Assembly (NCBI GenBank): GCA_001931875.2
Contig: MSJH02000815.1
Location: forward strand, 62,001 to 126,000
Source: Byssochlamys sp. IMV 00236
Taxonomy: Eukaryota > Ascomycota > Eurotiomycetes > Eurotiales > Thermoascaceae
DNA: 64,000 bases
Direction of reading: 5' to 3'
Both the position numbers and the translations under genes were made by a program. This document shows positions 34,664 through 49,800 of the stretch, one piece after another. Every line of letters begins with the position of its first letter. The first letter of the stretch is position 1. Below the pieces are notes generated by a model. It was not told where the DNA came from. It saw only the letters and a list, made by a program, of their open reading frames with translations, and ran no database searches.

Positions 34664-37600
34664 TTTATATTTAATATATAAGAGAAGCTAATAAAAAAGT
34701 TTTTAATAATAAGAAATAGCTCTATAAAAAATAATTAATAAAAAAATAGCTTATTCTGCTTTATAATATAAAGCTTAAAATATCTTACTTTATAAAACTA
34801 ATATATTGCTAGCTTAAATTATATAGGATTAAAAAAATCTTTAAAAAAGGATTTTATAAGCTTAAGGAGTTAAATAATATATCTTTTAGGGACTTAATTT
34901 ATAAAAATTATTTAAAAAGCTATTATTTATAAGAGGACTAAAATATAATATTAATTATAAGTAATAATATAATATTTAAGTAAAAAAATTAGTAATTAAA
35001 TAATAATAATAATAATATAGACTAAATATTATCTGGATTAAAATATATAATTATTATATTAGTACTCTTCTTCTAAAAATATTAGCTTAAAAGGAGAGAA
35101 GTAAAAAGCTAGTAGTAAAGCAAGTTTAATACTAAATAAAGAGTTAGTATAAAAGGAAAAGAAATAGAAGAATAATAATAAAATAAATATTAATGCTATA
35201 ATAGGAATAGAAGGAAAATAAACTTAAGATAAAGATATTTTTTTTAGGGGAGAGGAAGGATTTAAAAATACCTAATAATAATTAAAAAAGAAGAAAAAGA
35301 GAGATAATTAAAAAATATATAATATTAGCTTAAATATTTTAAAAAAGTCTATAAATAAAGCTAAAAATAGAAAATATTAGATAAAGAATATAAGTAATAA
35401 ATAAAGAATTCTTATCTTATTATAAAAACCTTATTTTTTATATTATATAATATTATAGCAGAAGTAATTAGAGACTAAATTAAGCTAAACTTAACCTTAT
35501 TTTATCTTTTAAGCATATCTTTTTGCTTAAAAATTATTTTAAAGAGTTATTTTATAAAGATATGCATTAAAAATAGAAGAAAATATATTAGAAATATAAA
35601 ATATTGTCTATTAGGATAAAGCTCTTTAACTCAGAATATATATATATATTATAATTAGCGAAATTTGTAAGCTTATAAAGAAGATAATAAATAAGGCTAA
35701 TAATAAAAAAGAAAAGGTTTAGTTTATAAGTAATATAGTAGTAATTATTTTAAATTTTTAAAATAGATATAATAAAGCAGTTAATAATTTTTATAATTTT
35801 TTAAACTAATAAGAACTATTAGAAAAAGTAAGAAAAAAAGAAATATTAGCTATTAATAAGCTAAAAGAATTAAAAATATAAGCAGAAAAGAATTATAAAT
35901 ATATTAATAAAGATTATTATAAAGCTATAGAGAAGTAAGGCTAAAAGACTATAGACTAAGTCTTATTAATTATTAGATAATTATATTAGATCTTAATAAC
36001 TATAGAAGGATTAGCTTTTAATATTAGAGATTAAAGAATAGTAGCTATATATTTAGTAAAAATATAAGTTAATAGACTTTATAATATTAGAAGATAAGGA
36101 ATATTAATTAAAAAGAGTCTTTAACTAATTAATATTAGAAAAGTAAAAGATATTTTAAAAAAAGCTCTTAGTAGAGAAGAACTAATTTTTTAAAAGCCTA
36201 TTAATAAAGAGCTATAAGAGGTTAAAATAAGAATAAGGAAAAATAATCTTTTAGAGGAGATTATAAAAGAAGAAAAAAAATATTAGATAAAAAATTTAGA
36301 TAAGAGCTTATTAGTAGATCTAATATTAGATAAAGGAGAAAAAAATATAGAGAAAGAGGAGAAAGGGAAAAAAAGAATTAAGAGTTTTAAGAAGCTAAAA
36401 GGGGAAAAAAAGATTAAGACTTAAGATAAGGGAAAATAGCTAAAAAAAAGATATAAATATAAGATTAATATATCTATATTAATAGAAAAAACTATTACTA
36501 ATCTAAAAAATAAAAAAATATTAAAATTTTTAAAGAAAAAAAGGATTAAACCTACTGCTATATATTAAGTTTATATTAAAAAAATATAAAATATAATAGG
36601 ATTAAGAAGTATAAAAGATAATATTTTTAGAGAAAAATTAAAAATGCTTATAAATAATAATAATAATCTTAAATTTTAGAATATTAATACAGATTATTAG
36701 AAATAGTTTTAAGAGAAATAAAGATTTAATACTAACTTTAAGGATTATTACTGCCTAAATAAGGAGAAAATTAAAGTATAGACTTAGTTAAATAGACTAA
36801 ATATAAATATTAAAGAGGTTAGAAAAATTTTATAGTAAGTTAATTTAGAGAAGATTAAATTAATCTATAAGCTATATATATAACTATTAGCTAATATAAT
36901 TAATATAAGGGAGGATATATTTATAAAAGAAGCTAGAGGAATATTAAAAATAGTTAGAAATATAAAGTTAATAATAATAAAATAATAAAAAAAGAGATTA
37001 TTTAGAATAATAATTTATTTTTATAAAAGTTTGCTTAAAGAAATTAAATAATTTATAAATAAAATCTCTAGAGATAAATAGGCAATAGAACCTTTTAGTA
37101 GAGCCTTAAAAATTAATATAAAGCCCTTTTTTTCTATAGTAAACCTAGAAGACCCTTTTATTAAGAAAAAAACTAGGTATTTAAAAGATATATAGAATGC
37201 CAGAACTATATAATTTAAAGATAATATAGAGGTTAAGTAAATGCTAAGTATATCTAATAACAGCTAGGTTAAAAAAAGAATAAAGAGTCTTATTTTAAGA
37301 AGTCCTAAAAGTATAAAAGATAGAAATAATATAGAAATTAAAGAATCCTTATCTAAAGATCTTCTCCCTAAAAAATCCCTAGTATTAGGGATAGTTTAAT
37401 TATTTAGAGATCTTAAGTTAATTAATATAGATATTTCTAATAATATACCTAGCAGCTTATATTATAAAGCCTAAGATAATCTATATAAGGCTAAAGAATA
37501 TCCCAAATCTAAATATAGAGATAGAAAATATTTTAACTTAAGTAAAGAAGACTTTACCCTAAATAAGATATAGGATTAATATATCTAATTAGGTATTATA

Positions 37601-38455
37601 ATAAAAAAGGATTTTAATTATTAAGAAACAAATAGGGTTTTTTAGATTATATCTTTTAAAAAGAAATTAATAAAAGAGATATTATAATATACTATTATAA
37701 AAGTAAAAACAGCCCTTTATTATAAAAAGGAGAGTAAAGGATTAATAGGGCTTAAAAACTTATTTAAAAGTATTCTTTAGAAAGTTATTATATAAGATAT
37801 CTAGATCTATTTAATCTAGTTAGCGTTATATAGTTATAGTAAATATAGGCTATAAGTCTGCTATTTTAGAGAATATAAGCTAAGAATATTAAATATAGAG
37901 TCTATAATCTTTAAGGGAGGAATAAATTAGAGTTTTATAACCCTAAGAATTAGACTAATTATTAAAGATAAATCTAAGGAAACTATAAGTTTAAGAGATA
38001 TTATATTTAGGCAAGAAGAAATAACTTTTATTAATAATCTATATTAGTTAGTATTAAAGAATTAGGAAATAAATCTTAATAGTATCTATTATTTTAATTA
38101 TAAAGAATAAGATAAAATAAGATTTAATTAAGGAGGATTTAGGCTTTTTAATATTTAAGTAAATAGAGTTATAGCTATAGGTAGAGCGATATTTAATTAG
38201 CTAAACTAAGATTATTTAAAAATTAAAGCAGAGCTATACTTTATACTAAAATAAGATATATTATTAGTCTAAGATTATTTATAAAAGAAAAGAACTTAGC
38301 TTTATAAGTTAGGGATTTTAAAGTATATATAATATTAAAAACTAGAATATTCCTGTTTTAAGAATAATTTATAATATTAGAAGGAGAAAATAGTATAGAT
38401 TATAATAACTAAAGAAGATAAATAAAGGTATTTATTCTTAAAGAGGGGGAAGCTA
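34664..38455 (+). pseudogene. A2 extra region after integrase, unrecognised
   Basis: Colinear with 21,621-25,404 of A1, with the same purine block near 35,245 and a long shared segment around 37,470-38,300. It is slightly less mutated than A1 in places (AAATATCCCAAATC against AAATATCCTAAATC and similar), so it is the better template for a search. Function unknown. Confidence 0.55.
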
Positions 38456-38791
38456 TATAATAGGAAGGATTAGTATAAAAAATATAATTAGTTAAGGGGT
38501 TATATGCTTTTATTTAAAGTCTTTAAAAAGTCTATAAGTAAAGCAGGAGAGGAGAAAGAATAAGAAGGAGATATCTTTTAATTATTCAGAATAAAATAAT
38601 TAGCTTTTCCTTTTTATTATTATTTAGTATTAGTTTAGTATTAGATTATTATTAGTTTATTATATTAGTTTATAGCTAAAGCTTTTTTTTTAGCTCTACT
38701 TTAAGCTCTAAAGCTAAATATTCTTCTCTTCCTTCTTAATATCTACTTGCTTAAAGACTTTATACTAAGTCTTAATATATTATCCTACAAT
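38456..38791 (+). repeat. A2 3' LTR (336 bp)
   Basis: It starts TATAATAGGAAGGATTAG and ends TATCCTACAAT. The retained CCTACA here shows the probable original end of the family's LTR. Confidence 0.85.
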
Positions 38792-38796
38792 ACTAT

Positions 38797-41700
38797 AATG
38801 CTTATATTGACTATACTGCACCGCAGATTATTTCTCTATTTAAATGCTAGCTATATTAAGCAGTTTTCTAGTCGAATAATAAGCTCTATAATTATTTATA
38901 TAATACTAATTATTATTAAAAATTAACGCTATATTCCCTTATTATTAAAGCCTCTAATATTATATTATTTAATATTATATTATCTAGTATTATATTACCT
39001 ATTACTATGCGGATAGCTATAGCTATATTATAACTTATTATTACTAAGTCCTTAGTTAAGTAAGCTTCTCTAAGATATACCTTTTATAGATAGTATTATA
39101 TTATAGCAAAAGTATATATTACTAGTAATATTAAGATAAAGCTAACTTACTTAAATTTAAATTACTCTATAATAATAATTAATAAGATATTTCTTAAGCG
39201 AGTTATATTATAAGTAAAAATCTATTATATATTTAAAATAAAGATTAATAGAATAGGACTTGCAGTATATAATTTATTAGCCTATATTTAACTTATATTA
39301 AATTATTCAGCTATCTAATATTCTGAGCTAGTAATACTTTAGCTTAAAATTAAAGCCTACTTAGTTAATTATCTTAAAGCTAACTTTCTGCTTAGAGTTA
39401 ATATAATAAGTTACTATAATATATTAATATATCTTATTACTTTAGCCTATACTATTATTAAAGATATTTATATCTTACTAATAATTACCGCAAAGCTAAA
39501 TTATAGTTTACTATAATTAATCTATTCTATATATAGAATAATAGTGCTACTAAATAGTTCTATATATATCTTAATATACTTTAAAGAATATCTTATAAAA
39601 GATTATAATTATCTTTTTAAGCCTAACTATTAAAGAATAAGTCTATATACTTATTTAATAAATACTAACTTTACCTTTATTTAGGCGATTAATACTATAA
39701 ATAAGGAATAGGCTATTTTATAAAAAACGCGCTTAGGTCTAGTTAATAAGTATAAGAAAATTAATATATTCTATATTAACCTAATTATAGTACTATTAGC
39801 GTAATTAGCGCTATTATCCCCTAATAAAGCTAAGGGACTAGCTATTTAAGGCAATAATCTAAGCCTTAAAAGGAAACTTAATATTAGTATTACTATTTAT
39901 AGGCCCCTAAATATTACTAATAAGCTTAAGAAAATAGTTAGAGCTTATAATATCTAGTTAAACTGTAGATTTACTAATATTCCCCTAGATTAGTAAATAA
40001 TAATCCTACTAAAGGAAGGTTAGGAATTAAGTATTCTTAAGTATACTAAGATTTACCCTCTTAGCCTTAAGGACCGCAAAATTGTTAATTAAACCTTTAA
40101 TAAGCTATATCGCTAGGGCAGGATAAAATACACTACTAATTATATGCTAAACAGATATTTTATATTTATTATCTAGCGCAATATTAAGTATAATAGAATA
40201 ATAATCTATAAAGGCAGAGTAGTTGTAGATATTTATAGGCTGAACTATATTATTAAACTTAATGCTTACCCCCTTCTACTATAAAAGGAGATTATCGCAC
40301 TTATAGTAAGAAAATACTTTATTTTAGTATTTAATACAGTATTCTTCTAATATTAATAGCATATCTAATATAACTATAAGAACTGCCTTTTAATTATATC
40401 TTATAGAGAATAGGAGATTTTTAATATTATTATTATAGGCTTTTGCAATATACTAGTATATATTTAATACTAAATAAATTATTACTTGCATATTTTCTAT
40501 AAATTTATAAGAATATATATTAATAATGCTATAATTACCTCTAATATAATTAATAATTATTGCGTATATCTCTATAAAGTCTTTAAGAAAATATAAGAAC
40601 TAAATATTAGGCTTAACCTTAAGAAGTCTTTTATAAGATTTCTCTCTATATAGCTATTAGATTGCTATATTAACTTATTAGAAATAAATACTGTTAGTAA
40701 GAAGGTAAAGGCTATAATTAATATTCTATTTCCTTATATAGCTTAAGCCTTAAAGTTATACCTTAGCTTAATGGGATAGTTTAGGCAGTATATCCCTTAA
40801 TATACTAGGATTATATAGCTGCTTTAAGATTAAAAAATAGTGCTTCTTAATAGAGCCCCTATAAAGGGTAAAGTATAGTAAAATTTTGTAAAAAATGCAA
40901 TCTTAGCTATACCCTTATAAGCTAAGATAAATGCTTATAATATTATTTAAAAGCACTTTAATAATTTATCCTTTCTTATATACTATAACCTAAAGCGCTA
41001 GCTCTACTTTAATATTAATACTAGCATCTCTAGCTTTAATATTATACTATACTATCTTTATAGTAATACTAAGGCTTAACTAAATAATCGCTATCTCTCC
41101 GCAGTTTATAAACCTCTTAAAGCTATATCTAACTAATTAAAAGTTTAGCTAATTATATTCTTCTTAAGGCAGCTTAATATAGCTAAAAAGAGATATTAGC
41201 TAATAGAAATAGAGGTAGTATATTTAATATAAGTATTATATAAGATATACTATATTATTAAAACCTGTTAAAAGCCGCTAATTATTTTTATAGACTATAG
41301 CGCTATAATTATAATTGCTAAATAGATATCTCTCTAATTAATATCTACAGATTAAACTAACTTATATCTTATCTTAGCATTGCAATATATATAGAGATTT
41401 AGCCTTATATTTATATATAAGCTAGGATATAATAATATTATTACAGATGCACTATTATATCTTAAATTACCCTCTATTAAGCTAAATACCCCTATATTAG
41501 AGGATATTAAATATTATTTAGCTATTATATTTCTTAGGATTATATATACTAGTAATACTAAGGATAAGCTATAATATAATATAACTCTTATTAAGTTATT
41601 AGAGAAGTTTAAGACCTAATTAGAGAATAACTATAAAACTAATTCTTATTAGTCTAAAGTCCTTACTATACTATAAGATAATATAAATTCTATGCATCTT

Positions 41701-43229
41701 TCTTTTATAATTTATAATAAACTCCTTTATATAATTAATATTAATAACATATAATATCTCTATATATTACAGTTAGTCCTTAAGGATATTCTTAAAATAG
41801 CTTATAATAGCGTAAGATACCTTAAGTATTACTAGATAATTACTAATATTTATAACTTTATAATCTATAGACTTATAAAGCAAATAAAAATATATATTAA
41901 GTATTGCTATTTATACTAGATAAACTAGATATATTATTATATATCTTACGGCAGCTATTAACTTATTCTTATACTAAATATCCCTTTTTATATAATTATT
42001 ATAGACTTTATTATAGGATTGCTAAATATAGGGCTATATAATTAAATCTTAACTATTACTTATAAATATATAAAGCGGGTTATATTTATATTAAGATAAG
42101 ATATATAGATAGCTAAAGACTAGGCGTTAATATTATTTAAATAACTCTAGATTAGTAATTAGAGTATTCTATTAATAATTCTATTAGATTATAATTTAAA
42201 GTTTCTATTAGATCTATAGAAAGGCCTATTTAAGCATCTTAATACTAAGTTGCTCTATTTAATAATATACTATCTATAAACAGATAAATAGTCAGAGTAA
42301 ATAAATTAAATAGCTGAGATTACTCTATAGTACTATTTAGCTACTCTAAAAGATATTATAGCTTAACTTAAGATTTTGCTGTTAATATAATTAGTATTAA
42401 ACTTTAGCCTATTATCTACTATAATAAGATCCCCGCATAACTTAATATATAGTATTTAATTAAGCAATACTATAAACCTCTATAATAAAGAAATCTAAGA
42501 TTTTACCTTATAACTTAATATATATAAAGTACTTCGCTTAGCTGCTATAAATACTAAGCGCATATATAATAAGAATTACCGGCTAATTTATTTTACCCCT
42601 AATAATAAGGTCTTATTAAGATTATATTATAGATATAATATTCCTAGTATAGCTATTCTTAAAAGAAAGTTATTAGCATAGTATATAGGACTACTTATAG
42701 TTAAGCGCAGGATTAAATATCTTATATACTAGCTAGATATCTTAGCTTATTAGAAATACTATAATATCTTCTCTATTACTTATCTAGAGCTATACTATAT
42801 AAATAATCCTTTTAAATATCTTATACCCTCTAATAATATACTGCCGCTATATATTAATATAGAGAATATTAGTATTAGTTATTATAAGATTAAGATATTA
42901 TTTAACTATTATATCTGGCAAGTTTAAGATAAAACTATTATTAAATATCTAGTCCGCTAAAAGAGATATAGTGCTTATTATAATATATAGTATTATCTTA
43001 AAGACCTAATTAATACTTAAGAATTTGTCTAAAAATATAACTAGTATCTTAAACTACTAGCTAAACTATAAAAGCGCAGGAAATCTTATAAATAATATTA
43101 GTTACTATAAATTAAGCGCAAGAGGAGATAAACTATAGAAATATCTAACTATATTTTATACTGTATTTATATATATATTTTTATACTCTATTATTAAGGA
43201 TAATAATATTTTTCTTAAAGAGAATATAC
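38797..43229 (+). pseudogene. Element B gag end and pol with chromodomain-like tail, RIP-inactivated
   Basis: After the A2 insertion, B continues on the plus strand. Reverse transcriptase lies at about 40,195-40,690: it opens with KGRVVVDIYRLN and an AYPL segment, and its catalytic YIDD reads YINN at 40516-40527. Near the end, at about 42,920-43,020, KYLVR is followed by further residues spaced as in a chromodomain (IKYLVR, then ILKDLIN-like LKDLIN). Chromodomain-bearing Gypsy elements (chromoviruses) are known to use this domain to target silent chromatin. The 3' LTR starts 200 bases later, which fits a domain at the integrase C-terminus. Stops throughout. Confidence 0.7.
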
Positions 43230-43385
43230 TGACATAAATATAGGCATATAATACTACCTTAGCATCGCCCTTAATAGGGTATAAAGGTGCAAGATATAGG
43301 AGCCTTAGGCTAATAACTTAGCTATATAGTTACTTCCTTATATAGCTAATAGAAGGATAACTTCTTTATCCCCTATACTATAACA
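43230..43385 (+). repeat. Element B 3' LTR (156 bp, intact)
   Basis: An uninterrupted LTR with TG and CA ends. It provides the pre-insertion sequence used to reconstruct where A1 entered the 5' LTR. Confidence 0.9.
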
Positions 43386-43415
43386 ATATAAATAATACTA
43401 GTGCTATAATAAAAT

Positions 43416-43847
43416 TGTAAGAAACGGAAGTTCCTAGAGATTACTAATAAATTACTCCGCCAGCAATTATAGCAAGAGAGATAATAGTTTTATATACTTA
43501 GCTTAGAGAAAGATTTATTAATAAGATAAAGGGTTAATTATTATAATAAAGGGTTTAACTATTATAGAGAAGGGTCTATATTAAAGAGTTCTAATAATAA
43601 AGAGTTTATATAAATAAAGAAATAGTAAAATATATATTATATTAGAATAGATCGCTAGCCTCTAATAAGATAATAATCTAAAGCCTATTTATATTTTAAA
43701 TCTTAAATACTTCTTAGCTTTATCTTATATAAATTCTAAAAGTAGAAAGAGTAGGATTTAACTAATTACTTTAGTATTATATTTAGATTTAGGGCTTTAT
43801 TATAATCCTATAAGCTTATACCTTAACAGAGAGCTAAGAGTATAATA
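43416..43847 (-). repeat. Element E 3' LTR (432 bp, left copy)
   Basis: In the plus orientation it starts TGTAAGAAACGGAAGTTCC and ends GTATAATA. It differs from the right copy by transitions. Confidence 0.9.
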
Positions 43848-46800
43848 GTATTCCCCCCCTTTTTAAAAGCTTATCCTTAAGCTATTATAAAGTTATTATA
43901 TTAAATATAGAATATAGCTTTATAGAGGTTTATAATATAATAAATAAAAGAGCTTCTTACTATCTTTATAGTAAAGGGTTAAGAAGTTATATAAGCTAGG
44001 AGTATTATTTATATAATATTATAAGGTTAAAATTCTAACCTCTAGTAATTATCTTCCTACCTCTTATTATATATAGCTCCTAGTTCTAAATATATTTAAA
44101 TAAAGATCTAGATATATTTTTAAGGTTATAATAATACTAATAATATAGCAGTTTATTAAACTTAAGAAATTAGTTATTTTTTTATTAGTTTTTAGAGCTT
44201 CCTACTCTAGAGGTAAGTTATCTTAATTAATTATATTAATATAAGTTAATTTAATTTAAATAATGCTGCCTTAAATTTATTTTATATTTAAATAATATAA
44301 GAAGACTTCTTAAATAAGTATTCTAATATAAGATTTTATATATTATATATTAATTTCTATAATATTAATAGCCTAAAGATATTATCTCCCCCTCTAGAAA
44401 GCTATCTCCTCCTTCTACCTTTAAAACAGAGGATATAGCTGCTATTATTATAATATAGCTAAATCTAGTTATTATTATAATACTAAAAAATAATCCTCTA
44501 ACTACTACTAAGATATTAAGGACTTTAGCTATTATTATAATATTAAAGAAATTACCTCTTTAAATAAGTATTACTCCTTTTATAGCTATTAATAGATTAA
44601 TATCTCTATTTACCTTAGGTCCTATAGAGAATCTATTAGCTAAGATAAATATTACGCTAGAATTAAAGTATAGAAGGTTTATATCTCTACTAAATTAGCC
44701 TTTTTCTATAATCTTAGCTATTATATAGATAAGTCTATCTAACTTAATAATAGTGCTAAAAAGCCTATTAAAAAGGAAGAGAACTTATCTTATTATTAGG
44801 CTAGCTATTATAGCTAAGCTAAAGATAACTTTTACTTATATTATAAAAAGGCCCTAGAGATAAAGTATAGGGTATAAGAAGATTGTTAGTATAAGGACCT
44901 AGATTAAACTAGCTATTATTAAAATACTAGTTAAGACTGCTACTATTATTATTACTAATATAATAATAAAAAATAGTCTTACTATCTCCTAACTAAATAA
45001 GAAATTTCCTCTAATATTTTAAAAGATATACTTTTACTATTTAAAGGGGTTAATTAAGAATTTAATACTTTAATATATTTATATTAATACTAATATTAAA
45101 TGCAACTATTATAGTTATAAATATAAGCCTTATATTCTAGTCCTATTAGTTTATAAGGATAAGCTTACTTATTTATAAAGCCTTAGCTAAGAGGCCTATC
45201 TCTTAAATAACTATAGGTCTTTTAAGAAGGCCTATAATAAATATAAATCCTTTATAAAGGCATACCTATATAAAGCGCCTATTAAGATAAATATAGATAA
45301 GCTTATATTTGCTATCTTATTAACCCTATCTTTATATAAGCAGTCTATAATATAGCTCTAGCAGGAGTTACTTAGATTACTCTATTTAATAGTATTAAAT
45401 CTATAACATATATAAGAAATTATATATATTGCTTATAATATTCCTCCTTTCTCTAATAAGGAGGAGAATAAATCTATACTAATAGAGTTCTATAATAGTA
45501 AAATAGATAAGTAGAAAGAATTAATCTTAGGCTTATATTTTTAATTCCTGCTAAGAGTAGCCTAATTAAAATAAATTTATTTCTAGATAGACTAGCTTTT
45601 TATATTTTTATTAAAACTCTTAAACCTTTATAAATAAATAAATAAAGAAAGAGTAATATAAATTTAATAATAAAATAATTAAGTAAAACCTATAAACCTA
45701 ATAAGAAAAAAGAGAAATTTTACTAATTTTATTAATTCCTTTTTTTAGAGCTTTTTAGAGCCTTTCTTAAAGAGGTTTTATTAATAGCTTATACTATTAC
45801 TTTAAATTTAGCTAATATATTTTAAGTATACTTAAGGTCCTTCTTAAACTGCTATAAATTTTTATAATCTAAATAGCCCTTTTATTTAATTAAATATTAC
45901 TTCTTCCCCTATATTATCTATTTATCTAGAATAGCTTTAATCTTCTATTCTAGTTTATTATCTACTAAGATTAAGTCTAAATATTTAAGTTTAGCCCTTA
46001 GTCTCTAATAGTAGGGCTCTAATAAGGAGATATAAAAGATTAAGTATATTCTGCCTAGGCTCTTTAAGAGCTTAAGCTAATAAGCTTAAATTCTAATTCT
46101 CTCTATAACTTTATAAAGTCTTAAGTATTTTATATCTAGTTTTTTAATTAATTAATCTATCTTTAAGTTCTTTATTAAAAGGCAGACTTAGTCTCTTATT
46201 ATATAGGATCTAGGCTTATACTTCTTATTATAATACTTTTATTATATAATAATAGCCTTTTAAAAGGATTTTTCTAATTAAGTATATATTTTAGTAAGTT
46301 TCTTTAATTAATTATTTATTATTAGTATATCTGTTTACTTCCTAAAATTATATTTATCTTAACTTCTAAGATTAAATCTATAAATAATACAGAAGGGAGT
46401 TATACCTATAAAAACATAGATTAAATTATTATATATAAACTCTATTATAGTTAATAAAGATACCTAATTATCTTACTTATAGTTTAAATAGACTTAAAAG
46501 TAATACTCTAGTATCTAGTTCTACCTTTTAGTTTAATTATTAGTCTGAGAATAAAATATAGTGCTTAGAAATTTAATAATTTAAATATAGCAGTAAAGTT
46601 TTATTTAGTATTTATTAATAAATAGCGCCCTCTTATCTAATATAATTAACTATAAAGGTTTAAAACAGTTATAGATATAATCTATAATAAGGTTAACTAT
46701 CTTATCTGCCTTTAATATTTTATAAGTAAAGATATAGAGCACTATTTTTAAATAACAGTCTATAATTACTAATATTAAATTATAGATAATTCCCTATTTC

Positions 46801-49800
46801 TCTAATAGCAGCAGTCCTATTATAAAATCTATTAAGATATTTTATTATAGCTGCGCTAGAATTAATAAAGACTTTAGCTCTTTATATAGCCTATATTATA
46901 GAGTTTAGTTTCTCTAGCAAATATTATATATAGATATATACTCCTATATATCTTATATTATTTTAGGCTAATTAAATCTTTTTTAAAACAGCTCTTTAGT
47001 CTTCTTAATATCTTAGTATCTTATATAAAGATTATTATAATATATTTAAAAGAGCTCTTACTTTATAGCAGATATATTTAATATAAATATAGTACTATTC
47101 TTCTATAATAGTCCTTTATTATCTATTCTTTATATTATCTCTAAGCTATCTTTAGGAGTATATACTTTTAGTTCCTTAGTTTTCTCTAAGATAAAGGCGT
47201 CTCTTATTTAAAACTGCTTTAATATAAAGAATAGGCTAAAAGTTATAATATCTTAAATAAACTCTTCCCTAATCGCCCTAATAACTAGTATTTTTTATAT
47301 TAAATATTCTAGACTACCTATACCGCCCGCTTTAATAGGTTTATGCTCTAAACTACCTTTTTATATATATTTATCCTAAGCTTTATACTAAAGCTTTTTC
47401 TAGAGAGTTAGAAGTAATTCTATCTAGGATTTAGATTTAAATAATTTAAAATCTGCCCTTTTAAACAGGGCATTTATAGTATTAAGCTATCTTAGCTTAT
47501 ATTTAATTTAAAAGTTATATACTGCTAATAATTCTGCCTATTAAGTTTACCTATTATTTAATATTTTTACAATAAAAAAATAATATAAATTTATATAGTT
47601 ACTCTATACCTATATAGAGTGCTTATTACCTTTTAAGTAATAATACTAATATTTAAAAGCATTAATAATAGCTAGGAGTTCTTAGTTATAGACCTTATAA
47701 TATGCCTCTATTTTAATAAACTTCTAGATATAATATACTATAGAATACTAGTTCTTAAATATAATTTATTAATCTGTCTAAATTCTAATTCTTAGACCTA
47801 TCTTTAACCTAGCGCTTAAAACTATCTTATTATTATTTCCCTAAAAGAGTATAGCAGTAAGGGCAAATCTTAAAATATTAATTATTAATATTATTAGCTT
47901 CTCTAGATTAAAATACTTTAATACTAGCGAAGTTATAAAAGCTAATTTTAGCTTATTAAATGCCTTTATAGCTTCTCTAATCTAGGTAAATATTCTAATC
48001 TTTTTCCCCTAGATGCTTCCTTTTAATAAACTAGTTAAAGGAGCTATTTTTATAAAATAATTATAAATAAATCTTCTAAAAAATCTAGTAAATCTTAAAA
48101 AGACTTAAACTTTTTTAAAAGATTTAAGCTTTAGCTAATCTTTAATAATTTCTATTCTGCTAAGATCTATCTTTATTCTATCTTTCCTTATAAGAAAGCT
48201 AAGAAATTTAACCCTTTCTTTATAAAATTTATATTTAGATAACTTTATATATAATTTATACTCTTATAATCTCTTTAAGACCTGTACTATATATCTTTTA
48301 TACTCTTTAATAGAGTTAGAGAAGATTAAGATATTATCTAAATATATAATATAACAGATATCTAATAACCCCTATAATGCCTAATTAATATAGGCTTAAA
48401 AAGTAGTAGAAGTATTATATAGATTAAATAATATAACTAAATATTTAAAATACCTATAATAGGTTTAGAAAGCTATTTTTTATTTATCTTTATAGCAGAT
48501 TCTAATCTAATAATAGGCGTCCCTAAGATTAAGCTTAATAAAGATCTTAGAGCTAACTAATTAGTTAAGTATTTTATCTACTCTAGGTAAAGAATATCTA
48601 TTTTTTATAATAATATTGTTTAAGGCTTAATAATTAATATAAAGCCTTAATATATTATCTGCCTTAAAAATAAATAGAATAAATATCTCTATAGGACTTA
48701 TTAATAATTATATTTACCCTTTTTATTATATATCTTTAAGATATTTATATAAAATATTAAGCTCTTTAATAGAGAGGTTATAAAATCTCCCCTATAAAGG
48801 CGCTATACTATCTAAGAATTTAATCTTATATTTATTTATCTTAATAAATAATATATTTACTTCTTTCTCTAAGAAGACCTCTATATATTTCTTATATTCT
48901 AAAGGCAAGTTCTTTAGGGCTATAGGGTTAATTTAATCTCTATAAAATATATAAATTATTTCTTCTCTTGCTATCTTAGAGAATTATTAAATATTTTTAA
49001 TCTTTACCTATAACTGCTATAAAATATAATATCTCTAAATTATTAACTCTTAATCTATAATAGGATTAATAGCTTATAATTATAGTTTCTTAAGAATAAT
49101 AAATAATCTAGGCATTAAGATAATATAAAAATATATACTCGCCTTCTTTATAATTCCTTTAAAATTAATAATATAGATCTCTATTTTAAAAAATCTATAT
49201 TTTTAAATCTTATACCTATTAATAGATTTAAAGTTTATATACTACTAGAAGTTTAGAGGAATTTTATATTATATAGCTATATCTAAGCTAATATAGCACT
49301 AAGCTAAACCTAAATTAATAAAAGCCTTATTTTTAAATATATTATTAGGTAAGTAAAGTTATACTAAAACATATAAAGACTCTTTACTTATTTTAGACCT
49401 TTTATTATAAAGAGCTATAATAGTCTTAGGCTTTCCCCTTTTAAAAGAATCTTTCTTTTTTAGGCATAATTTAAACCCTTATATATAATCTCTTTTACTA
49501 TAGTTAAAGCAGCGGCCTTTTTTTTAAGCTAATCTTATTTTATTAGTAACTTAAACTTCTTTTTCTAAGATTTATTTATCCCCTTATACTAATTATTAGT
49601 CTCCTTCTTCTTCTATCTTAAGATAAAGTCTTTTAATACGCTTTATATTAGTCTACTTATATTTAGTATAGTAAAGAGGTTTAAAAGTTTATTCTTCTTT
49701 TAATTTATTTCCTAATTAATAGCTAAAAACGCTAATTAATTAAGATTAGTTAAAAGATCTTAATAGTTTAATAAGCCTATTTAAACTTTAGGTTATAATT

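Larger units (their letters stand above)
28526..38791 (+). mobile_element. Element A copy 2 (A2), 10.27-kb Ty3/Gypsy retrotransposon
   Basis: LTRs are 28526-28860 and 38456-38791. An exact ACTAT duplication flanks it (28521-28525 and 38792-38796). A polypurine tract, AAAGAGGGGGAAGC, lies directly before the 3' LTR. It is inserted in the internal region of B in the same orientation as A1. A1 and A2 lie 10,257 and 10,266 bp between ends and differ almost only by transitions. Confidence 0.9.
15383..43385 (+). mobile_element. Element B, Ty3/Gypsy retrotransposon carrying two nested insertions
   Basis: Its ends are LTRs of exactly 156 bp: the 5' LTR is split (15383-15482 and 25745-25800) by element A1, and the 3' LTR is 43230-43385. 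The 3' LTR begins TGACATAAATATAGG and ends CTATAACA; the 5' copy shows TAACATAG and CTATAATA, as expected after RIP. An ATATA duplication flanks it (15378-15382 and 43386-43390). Without A1, A2 and their duplications, B is about 7.47 kb, normal for a Gypsy element. Its reverse transcriptase and chromodomain-like tail read on the plus strand. Confidence 0.85.
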
